The notes: generated from the sequence alone by a model not told the origin. DNA of 64,000 nucleotides from Vibrio cortegadensis (GCF_024347395.1 NZ_AP025472.1:2480001-2544000); one strand, 5' to 3'. Numbered from the stretch's first letter, positions 1 through 9,451 are shown. A program made the numbers and translations.

Positions 1-702
1 TCTCTTCATAATGCGATTGCGGGAGGCGCGACTCGAATTGAGCTCTGTTCATCTTTAGCGTTAGGTGGTTTAACGCCAAGTTTCGGTTTGATGAAATTAG
101 CCGCTCAGCTATCGTCAGTTCCAATCTATGCCATGGTCAGGCCTCGACAAGGTGATTTCCTTTACAGCGCTGATGATATTGATTCTATGATTGAAGATAT
201 ACACGCAGCAGCCACCGCAGGCGTTGATGGGATTGTATTTGGTGTACTGAAAGCTGATGGTTCTATCGATATGCGCTTAGCTCAACGTATCATGACAGTA
301 GCGACTGAATGCCAATTAGGTGTTACATTTCATCGAGCGATAGACCAATGTGCAGATTACTCTCAAGCTATTGAAGATATTGTGAATTTAGGTTGTGAGC
401 GAATACTCACTTCAGGGCTAGCACCTACCGCCATTGATGGGCTTGATGTGCTTAAAAAGATGGTAATTCAAGCCAGTGGCCGTGTAGACATTATGGCTGG
501 AGCTGGCGTCACTGCGGATAATGCTCTACTCATTACTCAGCAGACTGGCATTAAATCGTTGCACCTTTCAGGAAAATCGACCCGTGAAAGCCATATGACG
601 TTAGTATCGAACCAAGCCAAGATGGGTGATAGTGATGACTTTGCTATTCCAATAACAGACAGTAAAAAAATCGCAGCGGTTTTGGACAGATTATGTTCTT
701 AG
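1..702 (+). CDS. cutC: Copper homeostasis protein CutC, 5' end outside window
   Basis: This is the C-terminal part of a CutC-family TIM-barrel protein, once linked to copper tolerance but of uncertain biochemical role. The frame is open from the first base. It encodes the family's N-terminal strand motifs (GGATRIELCSSLALGGLTPS) upstream of the first ATG at 88, so that ATG is internal and the gene starts before the window. Other family features are YAMVRPRQGDF, a GIVFGVL strand, the FHRAID motif and a late GAGVTADNA loop. It converges on phoU with a 31-bp gap. The family call is firm; the molecular function is not established by sequence. Confidence 0.93.
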   Translation, partial: SLHNAIAGGATRIELCSSLALGGLTPSFGLMKLAAQLSSVPIYAMVRPRQGDFLYSADDIDSMIEDIHAAATAGVDGIVFGVLKADGSIDMRLAQRIMTVATECQLGVTFHRAIDQCADYSQAIEDIVNLGCERILTSGLAPTAIDGLDVLKKMVIQASGRVDIMAGAGVTADNALLITQQTGIKSLHLSGKSTRESHMTLVSNQAKMGDSDDFAIPITDSKKIAAVLDRLCS

Positions 703-708
703 CTAACT

Positions 709-728
709 AGTGGCTTCCAACAGCCACT
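709..728. terminator. Hairpin between convergent cutC and phoU
   Basis: A 7-bp inverted repeat (AGTGGCT / AGCCACT, 6-nt loop) lies in the 31-bp gap between the cutC and phoU stop codons. It has no long T run on either side, so it is a weak candidate for a shared bidirectional terminator. Confidence 0.4.
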
Positions 729-733
729 TCTAG

Positions 734-1432
734 CTATTTCAGCAGGTCATCAATACTCTGCTCACCTAAGTGACGTACATCTTTACCTTTGACGAAGTAA
801 ATAATGTATTCACAGATATTCTGGCAGCGATCGCCAACTCTTTCGATCGCTCTCGCCGACCACATCACTTGAATAATATTGGGGATGCTTTTAGGGTCTT
901 CCATCATATAGGTCATCAATTGACGAATAACCGCTTCGTATTCCGCATCCAATTTATCATCTAGCTTATACACGCTCGCGGCGGCGTCGACATCCATTCG
1001 AGCAAACGCATCCAGCACTTGGTGTAGCATTGCAATGGCCTGTCGCCCCAGAGGCTCAAGAGATATTTGAAACGTTTGATCTTTCAGTGGTGGGCTCTCA
1101 ATCGCGACGGTTGCAATTTTACTTGCCACATCGCCAATGCGCTCAAGATCGGTAATCGTCTTGATGATCGCCATAATTAATCGCAGATCTTTTGCCGTTG
1201 GCTGTCGCTTAGCAATAATACGAGTGCATGCTTCATCAATAGAAACCTCCATCGAATTCACTTTATGATCATCCCGAACCACTTTTTTCGCCAGATCAAT
1301 GTCATCTTTATGCAGCGCTTGCATGGCAAACGAAAGCTGTTGCTCAACTAAACCTCCCATCGTCAACACATGGGTACGAATAGACTCAAGCTCTACATTA
1401 AATTGACCTGAAATGTGTCGACCAAACTGCAT
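734..1432 (-). CDS. phoU: Phosphate signalling protein PhoU
   Basis: PhoU is a cytoplasmic all-helical protein that connects the Pst transporter to the PhoR kinase and keeps the Pho response off when phosphate is plentiful. The 232-aa protein has the usual length and the two PhoU repeats with the conserved E/D signatures DLRLIMAIIKTITDLERIGD and SARAIERVGDRCQNICEY, roughly residues 80-102 and 187-208. It is the last gene of the minus-strand pstC-pstA-pstB-phoU unit, 43 bp after pstB. Expression is inferred to depend on the Pho box in front of pstC. The identification is firm. Confidence 0.97.
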   Translation of the reverse strand: MQFGRHISGQFNVELESIRTHVLTMGGLVEQQLSFAMQALHKDDIDLAKKVVRDDHKVNSMEVSIDEACTRIIAKRQPTAKDLRLIMAIIKTITDLERIGDVASKIATVAIESPPLKDQTFQISLEPLGRQAIAMLHQVLDAFARMDVDAAASVYKLDDKLDAEYEAVIRQLMTYMMEDPKSIPNIIQVMWSARAIERVGDRCQNICEYIIYFVKGKDVRHLGEQSIDDLLK

Positions 1433-1475
1433 GAAAATTCCTTATAAAGAGTGCTCAATCATCATAATGACTATT

Positions 1476-2294
1476 TTATCCATATCTACCTGTAATGTAG
1501 TCTTCTGTGTGTTTTTTCAATGGTGAGGTGAAAATTGAATCGGTATCTGAGTACTCGATCAATTTTCCCATATGAATAAATGCCGTGTGATCGCTCACCC
1601 TCGCAGCCTGCTGCATGTTATGAGTAACGATGACCACTGTATATTGTGTTTTCAATTCACTGATCAACTCTTCAATCGTCAGTGTAGAAATAGGATCCAG
1701 TGCAGATGTCGGCTCATCAAGCAGTAACACTTCTGGCTCAATAGCAATGGCCCGCGCAATAACCAAACGTTGCTGTTGCCCTCCTGAGAGTCCAAAGGCA
1801 TTTTCGTGCAAACGATCTTTTACTTCGTCCCACAAGGCAGCCGCGCGTAATGAACGTTCAACGGCATCATTTAAGGTTCGGCTATTTTTGACACCTTGCA
1901 ACCGAAGTCCATACACCACATTTTCATAAATCGATTTAGGAAATGGGTTGGGACGCTGGAATACCATCCCAACTCGGCGGCGTAATGTCGCCACATCGAC
2001 TTTAGGGTGATACACATTATTTCCGTATAGCTTAACTTCACCTTCGACACGGCAGCCTTCCACTAAATCGTTCATACGATTAATGCAGCGTAGCAGGGTC
2101 GACTTACCACAACCTGAAGGCCCAATAAATGCGGTGACTCTACCTTTAGGTATTCGCATTGAAATATCGTTAAGCGCTTGAGTCTGCTGGTAATAAAGAT
2201 TAAGACCTTCAATGGAGATCGCGGTTTGCTCATCCGTTAGTTTATGTACATCCAACGGCGCTTGATAACCTAGAGTGTCACTTAATGAGAACAT
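1476..2294 (-). CDS. pstB: Phosphate ABC transporter ATP-binding protein PstB
   Basis: This is the ATPase subunit of the high-affinity PstSCAB phosphate importer. The 272-aa protein shows the Walker A loop GPSGCGKST (near residue 57), the Q-loop region GMVFQRPNPFPKSIYENVVYG typical of PstB, the ABC signature LSGGQQQRL and the Walker B LLLDEPTSALDP, followed by the switch histidine in IVTHN. It lies 2 bp downstream of pstA, which suggests translational coupling, and 43 bp upstream of phoU. The N-terminus is about 15 residues longer than in the Escherichia coli protein, as in other long-form gammaproteobacterial PstB proteins. Confidence 0.97.
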   Translation of the reverse strand: MFSLSDTLGYQAPLDVHKLTDEQTAISIEGLNLYYQQTQALNDISMRIPKGRVTAFIGPSGCGKSTLLRCINRMNDLVEGCRVEGEVKLYGNNVYHPKVDVATLRRRVGMVFQRPNPFPKSIYENVVYGLRLQGVKNSRTLNDAVERSLRAAALWDEVKDRLHENAFGLSGGQQQRLVIARAIAIEPEVLLLDEPTSALDPISTLTIEELISELKTQYTVVIVTHNMQQAARVSDHTAFIHMGKLIEYSDTDSIFTSPLKKHTEDYITGRYG

Positions 2295-2296
2295 AG

Positions 2297-3973
2297 TCAG
2301 TCTTGTCCTAGGGTTCGGTACTTTTCGCGTAAATTGTTACGAATACTAATCGCAGTTAAATTCAGCCCGACAATAACCGTCACCAGTAAAAATGAAGTGG
2401 CATAAACCAGTGGTCTCGCAGCTTCAATGTTTGATGTTTGGAAACCGATATCGTAAATATGAAAGCCCAGATGCATGAATTTGCGTTCTAAATGAACGTA
2501 TGGAAATTGAGCATCCACAGGTAAGCTCGACGCGAGTTTAACCACACCAACTAACATTAATGGGGCAACCTCACCTGCCGCTCGCGCAACCGCAAGAATC
2601 AGCCCAGTGATGATCGCAGGGCTAACCATCGGCAAGACAATCCGCCATAGGGTTTCAAACTGTGTCGCACCTAACGCTAACGAACCATGCCGAACTGAGC
2701 TTGGGATCCGCGTTAACCCTTCTTCCGTCGTCACAATCACCACTGGCAATGTCAACACTGCTAATGTTAATGCTGACCACAATAACCCCGGAGTGCCAAA
2801 TGTTGGAGCCGGAAGTTTCTCGGTATAAAACAGCGTATCAATTGATCCACCGATGGTATAAACAAAAAAGCCTAAGCCGAAGACACCATAGACAATGGAT
2901 GGCACACCCGCGAGGTTAATCACAGCTATCCGAATAATTCTCGTAAAGGCGTTACTTTTGGCGTACTCATGTAAGTATATTGCCGCCACAACCCCAAGAG
3001 GCATGACGATAATAGACATCACTATCACCAAAAATACCGTACCAAAAATAGCAGGAAAAACACCGCCTTCAGAGTTGGACTCTCGTGGGTTTTGAGACAA
3101 AAACTTCCAGACCTGTTTTCCCCAATGCGCCACTTTTTCGGTGTAGCTCATCTGGTTGGGGTACCAAATATCTAAAATCTGACTAAGTGGTATTCGTGTT
3201 TTTTGACCACTCATGTCTTCAAGCAATAACGACTCTATTTGTAGTTGTGAGTTAAGCAAATCCAGATTTTTTTCTGATTCTGACAGCTTTTCATTTAACG
3301 CTTGCGTTTCTTGTTGATAAGAGACGATGAACTCTTCATTCAGTTCCTCATTCAACTCATATTTTCGTTTTTTAAGACGCAATTGTTCAAGCTGCCAGCT
3401 GATTAAACGAATTTCCTGATTACTGATACGATCAATTTCCGATCGTAATGAGTCCGCAAAGTCGAGCCCTCGAATCAGCTCTTGGTGAATATTCTTAGTT
3501 CGAATGCCGTCTAAACTAGAAAAGCCTATCGGTTTACCAAAGAAGTCACCACCTCGAGTTCTCTCTATTACGGCCCACTCTGCTGGCTGAGTCGACGCCG
3601 TTAATTCAGGCTCAAGAACCGAGACAAAATCTGCGGGATAAAGCTCTCGATTAGCGACTTTGATACTCAATCGCCCGACAACACCCTCCTCTAAAACGGC
3701 TGCTGGCAACTTATTCTCTGCATCCACAATATGATCAATCGGGATATAGTCTCGCTGATAAAGTTGACCTATAAGTCGATGGTTCGCCTCCACACTTTGG
3801 GGCAAGATATTGTTATTCACTACTTCCCATTGATACAGAGGAGCAGGCCAGAAGTAAGTGAGTCCTTTCCAACCAATCAATAAAAGTAAGCCTAATACGG
3901 ATAATAGGCTGATGCTCACGGCTCCACCAGTGAGCCAAATCCAAGGTGAGCCAGATCGAAGCCACTTAAACAT
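2297..3973 (-). CDS. pstA: Phosphate ABC transporter permease PstA, long form
   Basis: This is the inner-membrane permease subunit of the Pst importer. The C-terminal ~260 residues form the usual permease domain, with membrane segments and the coupling motif GSLALGATQFETLWRIVLP. The 558-aa protein is nearly twice the length of enteric PstA. After a first membrane segment (about 14-36) there is a ~270-residue insertion, presumably periplasmic. Its section at about 175-255 is rich in charged heptad-like sequence (SWQLEQLRLKKRKYELNEE) and looks like a coiled coil. Long PstA of this kind occurs in Vibrio, Shewanella and Pseudomonas relatives. It sits 38 bp after pstC and 2 bp before pstB. Confidence 0.95.
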   Translation of the reverse strand: MFKWLRSGSPWIWLTGGAVSISLLSVLGLLLLIGWKGLTYFWPAPLYQWEVVNNNILPQSVEANHRLIGQLYQRDYIPIDHIVDAENKLPAAVLEEGVVGRLSIKVANRELYPADFVSVLEPELTASTQPAEWAVIERTRGGDFFGKPIGFSSLDGIRTKNIHQELIRGLDFADSLRSEIDRISNQEIRLISWQLEQLRLKKRKYELNEELNEEFIVSYQQETQALNEKLSESEKNLDLLNSQLQIESLLLEDMSGQKTRIPLSQILDIWYPNQMSYTEKVAHWGKQVWKFLSQNPRESNSEGGVFPAIFGTVFLVIVMSIIVMPLGVVAAIYLHEYAKSNAFTRIIRIAVINLAGVPSIVYGVFGLGFFVYTIGGSIDTLFYTEKLPAPTFGTPGLLWSALTLAVLTLPVVIVTTEEGLTRIPSSVRHGSLALGATQFETLWRIVLPMVSPAIITGLILAVARAAGEVAPLMLVGVVKLASSLPVDAQFPYVHLERKFMHLGFHIYDIGFQTSNIEAARPLVYATSFLLVTVIVGLNLTAISIRNNLREKYRTLGQD

Positions 3974-4011
3974 AAGTAAACTCTGTGCTGTTTAATGGAC
4001 AATATTGAAAG

Positions 4012-6231
4012 CTACAATGCACGGTATTTATCTCTAAGCCTTTGTCGAACCACTTCCGCAAGAGCATTCACAGCGAAAGTAAATATGAACAGTAATAATG
4101 CGGCCAAAAACAGCAATCGATAATGAGAGCTACCCACTTCTGATTCAGGAAGTTCAACGGCGATCGTGGCAGAAAGTGTGCGCATCCCTTCGAATATATT
4201 CCAATCCATGATCGGTGTATTCCCTGTCGCCATCAACACAATCATGGTCTCTCCAACCGCTCTGCCTAACCCCATCATCACCGCAGAAAAAATCCCTGGG
4301 CTAGCCGTTAACAGCACCACATACAATAAGGTCTGCCACGGTGTTGCCCCTAAAGCTAACGAGCCATCAGACAAGTGTTTAGGCACAGAAAAAATAGCAT
4401 CTTCCGCGATAGTGAAAATCGTCGGGATCACCGCAAACCCCATAGCAAACCCCACCACTAAGGCGTTACGTTGATCAAAGTCGATTCCATAGCTAGACAG
4501 AAACAGCTTCACATCGCCAGCGAACAGTATCGATTCAATATCAGTGCCAAACAAGAATACGGTTACGATGGAAATCAACAACGCAGGGATCAAGATCACC
4601 GCATGCCAACCATTAGGCAAACGACGAGTGACAGCTTGAGGGACACAGTGCCATAAGCCTCCAGCCACAAGTGTTGTCAAAGGCAATATGATGAGCAATG
4701 CCATTACTGCTGTTAAATGAGTTTCAACAATCGGCGCAAACCATAACCCCGCTAAGAAACCAATAATCACCGTGGGTAATGCTTCCATGAGTTCAATGGT
4801 CGGTTTAACCACTCGGCGCATGCTTGGAGACATAAAATAGGCCGTATAGATCGCACCTAACACCGCAATCGGCACAGCAAAAATCATCGCAAATACCGCC
4901 GCCTTTAATGTACCAAACGCAATCGGCACTAAACTGAATTTCTCTTCAAATTCATCACTGGCCGATGTCGACTGCCAAACGTATTCGGGTTCCGGGTAAC
5001 TCTCATACCAGACTTTATTCCACAGCGATGAAAACGATATCTCTGGAAAGTCATTATTCACTTTCGCAACATTGAGTTGCTGACCGGATAGGACTAATAA
5101 ATGCTTTTCGTTTTTAGACATCGCAGCAAGATCAGGGGATTTTGAATACGGACGTTCAAACAAAACTAGCTTTTCACTGGTCGTATAATGACTTTGTAAC
5201 GTGCCATTTTGATAGAAACTATAAAAGCCTTTGCGATAAATATCGGGAAGTAAAAAGTCCACTTCAGGCGCTAACTGAAAATTTCGAATGTGGGTCAGTG
5301 ATCGGACTTCATTTTGAAGAGTATCAAACCACTGAGAAACAAGACCGTTTGAATAAGTGACGAGCAGAGAATACGCACCTGACAATAGGTCAATATTCTT
5401 CACCTGTTGTTGTGGGTCCCCTTGAGTCAAATCAACAATCTCTCGAATGCGGAATTGCTCGCCATGCTTCATCGCAATCATTAATTCAGAACCCGAACGT
5501 AGGAACAGTTGCTGACCATTAGGCGCAACCAAGATTTGATCCAAGGTAGGAAATACGGTTGGGAAGGTAAACCGTTGAGGCAACCAAGCGTCCTTCTCTT
5601 GGTTCAACCCTTGTCCTTTTTTTAAGGTCAGGACGGACACCGTTCGATCACTCGCTTGGCCAACTAAAGTCATGCTGCTCGGTTGTGCTGACAATCCAAG
5701 TAAGCTCAGTGGGTTTGAATCATCGAAAAGCGACAAGTCGGCACCGTTATTGAAAAACTCAACATCAGGATCAAAATAGCGACCCGCTTTATTAATACTG
5801 GTTGAAAACACTGGCTTGAAGAGAGTTATGTTGCTCTCTGCATCGACTGAAGCTAACCAACCGGAGGAAGCATCACTACGAGCAAATAACATGGACGGGG
5901 CAATTTTCTGAGTAAATTCAGGTTGCGGTTTTTCATCAGTCAAAGACCAAAAGCTTAATGACCCTGATTTATCAAATGTATAAGCATGATCACCGTACTC
6001 ATTCACCCCAATCGCGACCGGCGAATGAACAGAGATTTGAGTATCGATATCTGCCGGCTCAATATTCGCATCAGAGAAAATTGGTGCAACCACGATCGCT
6101 AAATAGACAAAGATAAGCACTAAAGCGCCTAGTACACTCACGCCGCCACATGTCACTACAAGACGAATCAGGCGATCTTGAATAAAACGCTTACGATCCT
6201 GTTCTTTGAGTGAAAACTCGGCTTGAGCCAT
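4012..6231 (-). CDS. pstC: Phosphate ABC transporter permease PstC, long form
   Basis: This is the second permease subunit of the Pst importer. At 739 aa it is more than twice the enteric length. A first membrane segment (about 23-50) is followed by a ~370-residue extracytoplasmic region of beta-rich, propeller-like sequence (short repeats ending in W/F-D/N turns), then a permease domain from about residue 430. The permease domain contains the conserved LPTVIIGFLAGLWFAP and GSLALGATPWQTLLYVVL motifs. It is the first gene of the pstC-pstA-pstB-phoU unit, with a Pho box 38 bp upstream of its start. The function of the extra domain is unknown to me; a sensory or PstS-docking role would be inference. 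Confidence 0.95.
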   Translation of the reverse strand: MAQAEFSLKEQDRKRFIQDRLIRLVVTCGGVSVLGALVLIFVYLAIVVAPIFSDANIEPADIDTQISVHSPVAIGVNEYGDHAYTFDKSGSLSFWSLTDEKPQPEFTQKIAPSMLFARSDASSGWLASVDAESNITLFKPVFSTSINKAGRYFDPDVEFFNNGADLSLFDDSNPLSLLGLSAQPSSMTLVGQASDRTVSVLTLKKGQGLNQEKDAWLPQRFTFPTVFPTLDQILVAPNGQQLFLRSGSELMIAMKHGEQFRIREIVDLTQGDPQQQVKNIDLLSGAYSLLVTYSNGLVSQWFDTLQNEVRSLTHIRNFQLAPEVDFLLPDIYRKGFYSFYQNGTLQSHYTTSEKLVLFERPYSKSPDLAAMSKNEKHLLVLSGQQLNVAKVNNDFPEISFSSLWNKVWYESYPEPEYVWQSTSASDEFEEKFSLVPIAFGTLKAAVFAMIFAVPIAVLGAIYTAYFMSPSMRRVVKPTIELMEALPTVIIGFLAGLWFAPIVETHLTAVMALLIILPLTTLVAGGLWHCVPQAVTRRLPNGWHAVILIPALLISIVTVFLFGTDIESILFAGDVKLFLSSYGIDFDQRNALVVGFAMGFAVIPTIFTIAEDAIFSVPKHLSDGSLALGATPWQTLLYVVLLTASPGIFSAVMMGLGRAVGETMIVLMATGNTPIMDWNIFEGMRTLSATIAVELPESEVGSSHYRLLFLAALLLFIFTFAVNALAEVVRQRLRDKYRAL

Positions 6232-6268
6232 GTACTGTTCTACCTTCTTTTGAGCAAACCTTAAGTTT

Positions 6269-6286
6269 ATGTCATTTTAATGACAG
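6269..6286 (-). promoter_or_regulatory. Pho box upstream of pstC
   Basis: Read on the minus strand the 18 bases are CTGTCATTAAAATGACAT. This closely fits the PhoB consensus of two direct CTGTCAT-type half-sites separated by an A/T-rich 4-mer. The box ends 38 bp before the pstC start, in the 128-bp gap after pstS, giving the pstCAB-phoU unit its own PhoB-dependent promoter. The match was read by eye. Confidence 0.75.
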
Positions 6287-6359
6287 ATATATTACAACTC
6301 AAGTGACGAGTTCTGTCAGTAATATTTCCGACTAATTTATTTTTATAACAATGAATTAG

Positions 6360-7355
6360 TCAATTCTGGTCAGATAACGTTAATTCAACTTTCGCGAGTT
6401 CCTGTTTCGCGAGACTTTGACTAATCGGCACATACCCATCTTTTCGAACAAGCTCTTGTCCTTGCCTCGAAAAAATAAATCGAATGAACTCAGATTGAAC
6501 CTTACTTAATGGTTTAGTTGGATGCTTATTCACATAAACATATAAAAAACGAGAGAGAGGATAACGCCCATTTAAGATGTTTTTACGTGTCGGATAAATA
6601 TAGTCATCGCCAGATCTCGCGATTGGAATTAATTTGATCCCTGCAACTTGATAGCCAACACCAGAGTAGCCAATCCCACTGATGGATGAGGCAACAGATT
6701 GAACAACAGATGCCGACCCTGGTTGCTCATTGACACCTTTTTTAAAGTCACCATCGCATAGAGCATTTTGTTTAAAGTAACCATATGTACCAGAGACTGA
6801 ATTACGGCCAAACAGTTGGAATTTTCGCTTCGACCAATCACTGTCTAGACCTAACTCGTGCCAGTTGTTTAGTGACTTGGTCGCCCCGCACCTCAAGGTG
6901 ACGGAAAAAATGCTATCTATCTGCTGAAAATTAAGGCCTTGAATTGGGTTATCTCGGTGAACAAATATGCCAATAGCATCAATTGCCACCTTCAATACTG
7001 TCGGTTTATAACCATGCTCTCGCTCAAATGCCTCAATTTCGCGTAATCTCATCGGTCGACTCATCGGCCCAAAATGCGCCGTACCTTCAGTTAATGCTGG
7101 TGGCGCGGTAGATGAACCCGAAGCTTGAACTTGAGCATTAACGTTAGGGTATATCGATTCAAACTCTTCAACCCATAGCGTTGTCATTCCAGCAAGCGTG
7201 TCTGAGCCGACAGAGAGTAAGCTTCCTGAAACACCAAACACCCGTTGATAATCTGGCAACTGAGCCATGACTCGAAAGCTCAGCACAGAAGTCATAGTGA
7301 TAGTCAGCCAAGTCATCACTTTTACAAAAGGTAAGAGCTTCATTTTCTTAATCAT
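6360..7355 (-). CDS. pstS: Phosphate-binding protein PstS
   Basis: This is the periplasmic substrate-binding component of the Pst system. The 331-aa protein starts with a hydrophobic signal peptide (about residues 1-32, ending near RVMAQ). It carries the PstS phosphate-binding loops GSDTLAGMTTLW, QASGSSTAPPAL and FGRNSVSGTYGYFK; the second and third hold the Ser/Thr/Arg groups that grip phosphate in the family. Its ATG overlaps the phoR stop by 4 bp (ATGA), so it is translationally coupled to phoR. It therefore belongs to the phoB-phoR-pstS unit rather than to pstCAB, although a separate Pho box follows it. Confidence 0.95.
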   Translation of the reverse strand: MIKKMKLLPFVKVMTWLTITMTSVLSFRVMAQLPDYQRVFGVSGSLLSVGSDTLAGMTTLWVEEFESIYPNVNAQVQASGSSTAPPALTEGTAHFGPMSRPMRLREIEAFEREHGYKPTVLKVAIDAIGIFVHRDNPIQGLNFQQIDSIFSVTLRCGATKSLNNWHELGLDSDWSKRKFQLFGRNSVSGTYGYFKQNALCDGDFKKGVNEQPGSASVVQSVASSISGIGYSGVGYQVAGIKLIPIARSGDDYIYPTRKNILNGRYPLSRFLYVYVNKHPTKPLSKVQSEFIRFIFSRQGQELVRKDGYVPISQSLAKQELAKVELTLSDQN

Positions 7356-8650
7356 TTAACAATCAACCGACTAGGTAAAATGAATGAGAATTTACTCCCA
7401 ATCCCGACTGTACTTTGGATTTCAAGGTGTGAATCATGATGAGTAAGCGCATGTTTTACAATCGCAAGACCAAGTCCACTGCCTCCCGTATCTCTTGAGC
7501 GAGCTTTATCTACTCGGTAAAAACGCTCAGTTAACCGGTGTAAATGCTGTGGCTCGATTCCCTCTCCGCTATCAGACACTTCCAAACACGCTCCCTGAAT
7601 CGACTGATACCAGCGAACTTTTACTTCCGCCCCTTCAGGCGTGTATTTAACCGCATTATAAACAAGGTTGGAGATCGCACTACGCAGTTGATCCTCATCG
7701 GCAAGTACTTTCAGTTTTGGATCGATTTGAAAGTCGAGTCGATGTCCTCTATCACCGCTCAAGCTTTGAGCCTCTTTTTCAAGGTTCTCTAGCATTAATG
7801 GAACGTTGACGACTTCGTCTAACTCATGCATTGGTGCGGCTTCAATTTTAGATAATGTGAGTAGTTGGCTCACTAAACTATTCATTCGGTTAAGCTGTTC
7901 TGTCATCACACCGTGAGCCTTTGGCCACATCGGCCCAACCACCATATCGGGATCTTCTGTCATCTCTAGGTAGCCTTTGAGCACCGTCATAGGAGTCCGA
8001 AGTTCATGAGAAACATTGGCAAAGAAGTTACGACGCATGCCTTCTAGCTGCTTGAGTTGGGTAACGTCACGCACAACCATCAAGTGCTCGCCTTCTGTAT
8101 ATGGCACGATACGCAATTCAAGCATCCGCTCTACATTTAATGGAGAGCACATCTCTAGAGGCTCAGAGAAATCCTGCTTGTTGAGATACTTAATAAAATC
8201 AGGGGTTCGAATCAAGTTGGAAATTGGCTGACCATTATCATCAGGCCAATGAAAACCTAAAAGGTGCTGGGCGAGTTTGTTGCACCACACAATATTGCCT
8301 TCACTGCGAAAGACAACAACCGCATCGGGTAAAGATTCAGCACCATTACGAAATCGACGGATTAAGTTCGTTAACTCTTTGCGCTTTTTTCGTTGTCGCT
8401 GCTGCAACCGATAAATGCCATTAAATAGCGACTCCCAATTTCCCGTTCCTGAAGGTGGTGTTAGGCGTTTTTCATCCCACAACCAGGTCGACAGCTTCAT
8501 CTGATTATGCAGGTGCCAAGCTAATTGTAGAGCGGTGGCAATGAAGAGTAGCCACGGCATGTAACCGAAGATCCACCCCACAATAATCCAAGGGGTGTAA
8601 AAAAAAGCCAGCTCCCATGCCAGCCTTTTTAAGGTCAGTCGTTCAACCAT
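7352..8650 (-). CDS. phoR: Phosphate regulon sensor histidine kinase PhoR
   Basis: This is the inner-membrane kinase that phosphorylates PhoB when phosphate is scarce. The 432-aa protein has two N-terminal membrane segments (about 9-50), the charged PhoR linker, a PAS domain (about 98-190) and a HisKA domain with the phospho-acceptor box FANVSHELRTPMTVLKGYLE near residue 213. The C-terminal HATPase domain has the N box NLVYNAVKYTPEG, the G1 box SDSGEGI and the G2 box GSGLGLAIVKH. It follows phoB after 42 bp and overlaps pstS by 4 bp. Domain order and context make the call firm. Confidence 0.97.
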   Translation of the reverse strand: MVERLTLKRLAWELAFFYTPWIIVGWIFGYMPWLLFIATALQLAWHLHNQMKLSTWLWDEKRLTPPSGTGNWESLFNGIYRLQQRQRKKRKELTNLIRRFRNGAESLPDAVVVFRSEGNIVWCNKLAQHLLGFHWPDDNGQPISNLIRTPDFIKYLNKQDFSEPLEMCSPLNVERMLELRIVPYTEGEHLMVVRDVTQLKQLEGMRRNFFANVSHELRTPMTVLKGYLEMTEDPDMVVGPMWPKAHGVMTEQLNRMNSLVSQLLTLSKIEAAPMHELDEVVNVPLMLENLEKEAQSLSGDRGHRLDFQIDPKLKVLADEDQLRSAISNLVYNAVKYTPEGAEVKVRWYQSIQGACLEVSDSGEGIEPQHLHRLTERFYRVDKARSRDTGGSGLGLAIVKHALTHHDSHLEIQSTVGIGSKFSFILPSRLIVK

Positions 8651-8692
8651 TCAAATCTCCGATATGTCACTCTAGTTAATCTTAGTCCTTCA

Positions 8693-9382
8693 TTACGCTT
8701 TTACAGAAAAACGGTAGCCAGCACCACGAACGGTTTGAACTAACTTATCATGTCCGCCCTGCTCTAACGCTTTTCTCAAACGTCTAATGTGGACATCCAC
8801 AGTGCGGTCTTCAACGTATACGTTAGTACCCCAAACATTATTCAACAGCTGTTCGCGGCTATAAACACGTTCTTGATGAGTCATGAAGAAATGCAGCATC
8901 TTAAATTCGGTTGGTCCCATATCTAACGGTTCATCATTCGCTGTCACACGATGGGAAACAGGATCTAACTTCAGCCCTTGGACATTAATAACATCTTCAA
9001 GTGCAGTCGGTGTTACACGTCGAATTACGGCTTTAAGGCGAGCAACTAGCTCTTTTGGAGAGAATGGCTTGGTGATGTAATCATCGGCACCAACTTCTAA
9101 ACCTCGAACCTTATCTTCTTCTTCTCCACGAGCCGTTAGCATCACGACAGGAATATTTCGAGTCAGCTCTTCACGCTTCATATGTTTAATGAAGTTAATT
9201 CCAGAGCCACCAGGCAACATCCAATCTAACAGAACAAGATCGGGGAAAGGTTCACAGAGTTTATTCACCGCGGTATCGTAATCTTCCGCTTCTATCGCTT
9301 GATAGCCTTTCTGTTCAAGAACAAAACACAGCATTTCACGAATGGGTGCTTCATCTTCAACAACCAGAATCCTTCTAGACAT
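8693..9382 (-). CDS. phoB: Phosphate regulon response regulator PhoB
   Basis: This is the transcriptional activator of the Pho regulon. The 229-aa OmpR-type regulator has a receiver domain with acidic residues E9/D10, the phospho-acceptor D53 in LLDWMLP, and the switch Thr and Lys in MLTARGEE and DYITKPFSP. A C-terminal winged-helix domain has the recognition stretch VYVEDRTVDVHIRRLRKALE. It is the first gene of the minus-strand phoB-phoR-pstS unit. An autoregulatory Pho box lies 51 bp upstream of the start, and rdgC is divergent from it. Confidence 0.98.
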   Translation of the reverse strand: MSRRILVVEDEAPIREMLCFVLEQKGYQAIEAEDYDTAVNKLCEPFPDLVLLDWMLPGGSGINFIKHMKREELTRNIPVVMLTARGEEEDKVRGLEVGADDYITKPFSPKELVARLKAVIRRVTPTALEDVINVQGLKLDPVSHRVTANDEPLDMGPTEFKMLHFFMTHQERVYSREQLLNNVWGTNVYVEDRTVDVHIRRLRKALEQGGHDKLVQTVRGAGYRFSVKA

Positions 9383-9433
9383 TATTGATTAACCTTTATA
9401 ATTCATCGACGCAAAGCATTATCAAGGTTAATT

Positions 9434-9451
9434 ATGACACTTTTGTGACCT
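9434..9451 (-). promoter_or_regulatory. Pho box upstream of phoB
   Basis: The minus strand reads AGGTCACAAAAGTGTCAT, a near-consensus PhoB site (two GTCA-type half-sites 11 bp apart with an A-rich linker). It ends 51 bp before the phoB ATG, in the phoB/rdgC divergent region, and implies autoregulation. Confidence 0.7.

Noticed and set aside
88..90. ATG at 88 as the start of cutC
   Set aside because: Conserved CutC residues are encoded in frame upstream to the first base, so the gene begins before the window.
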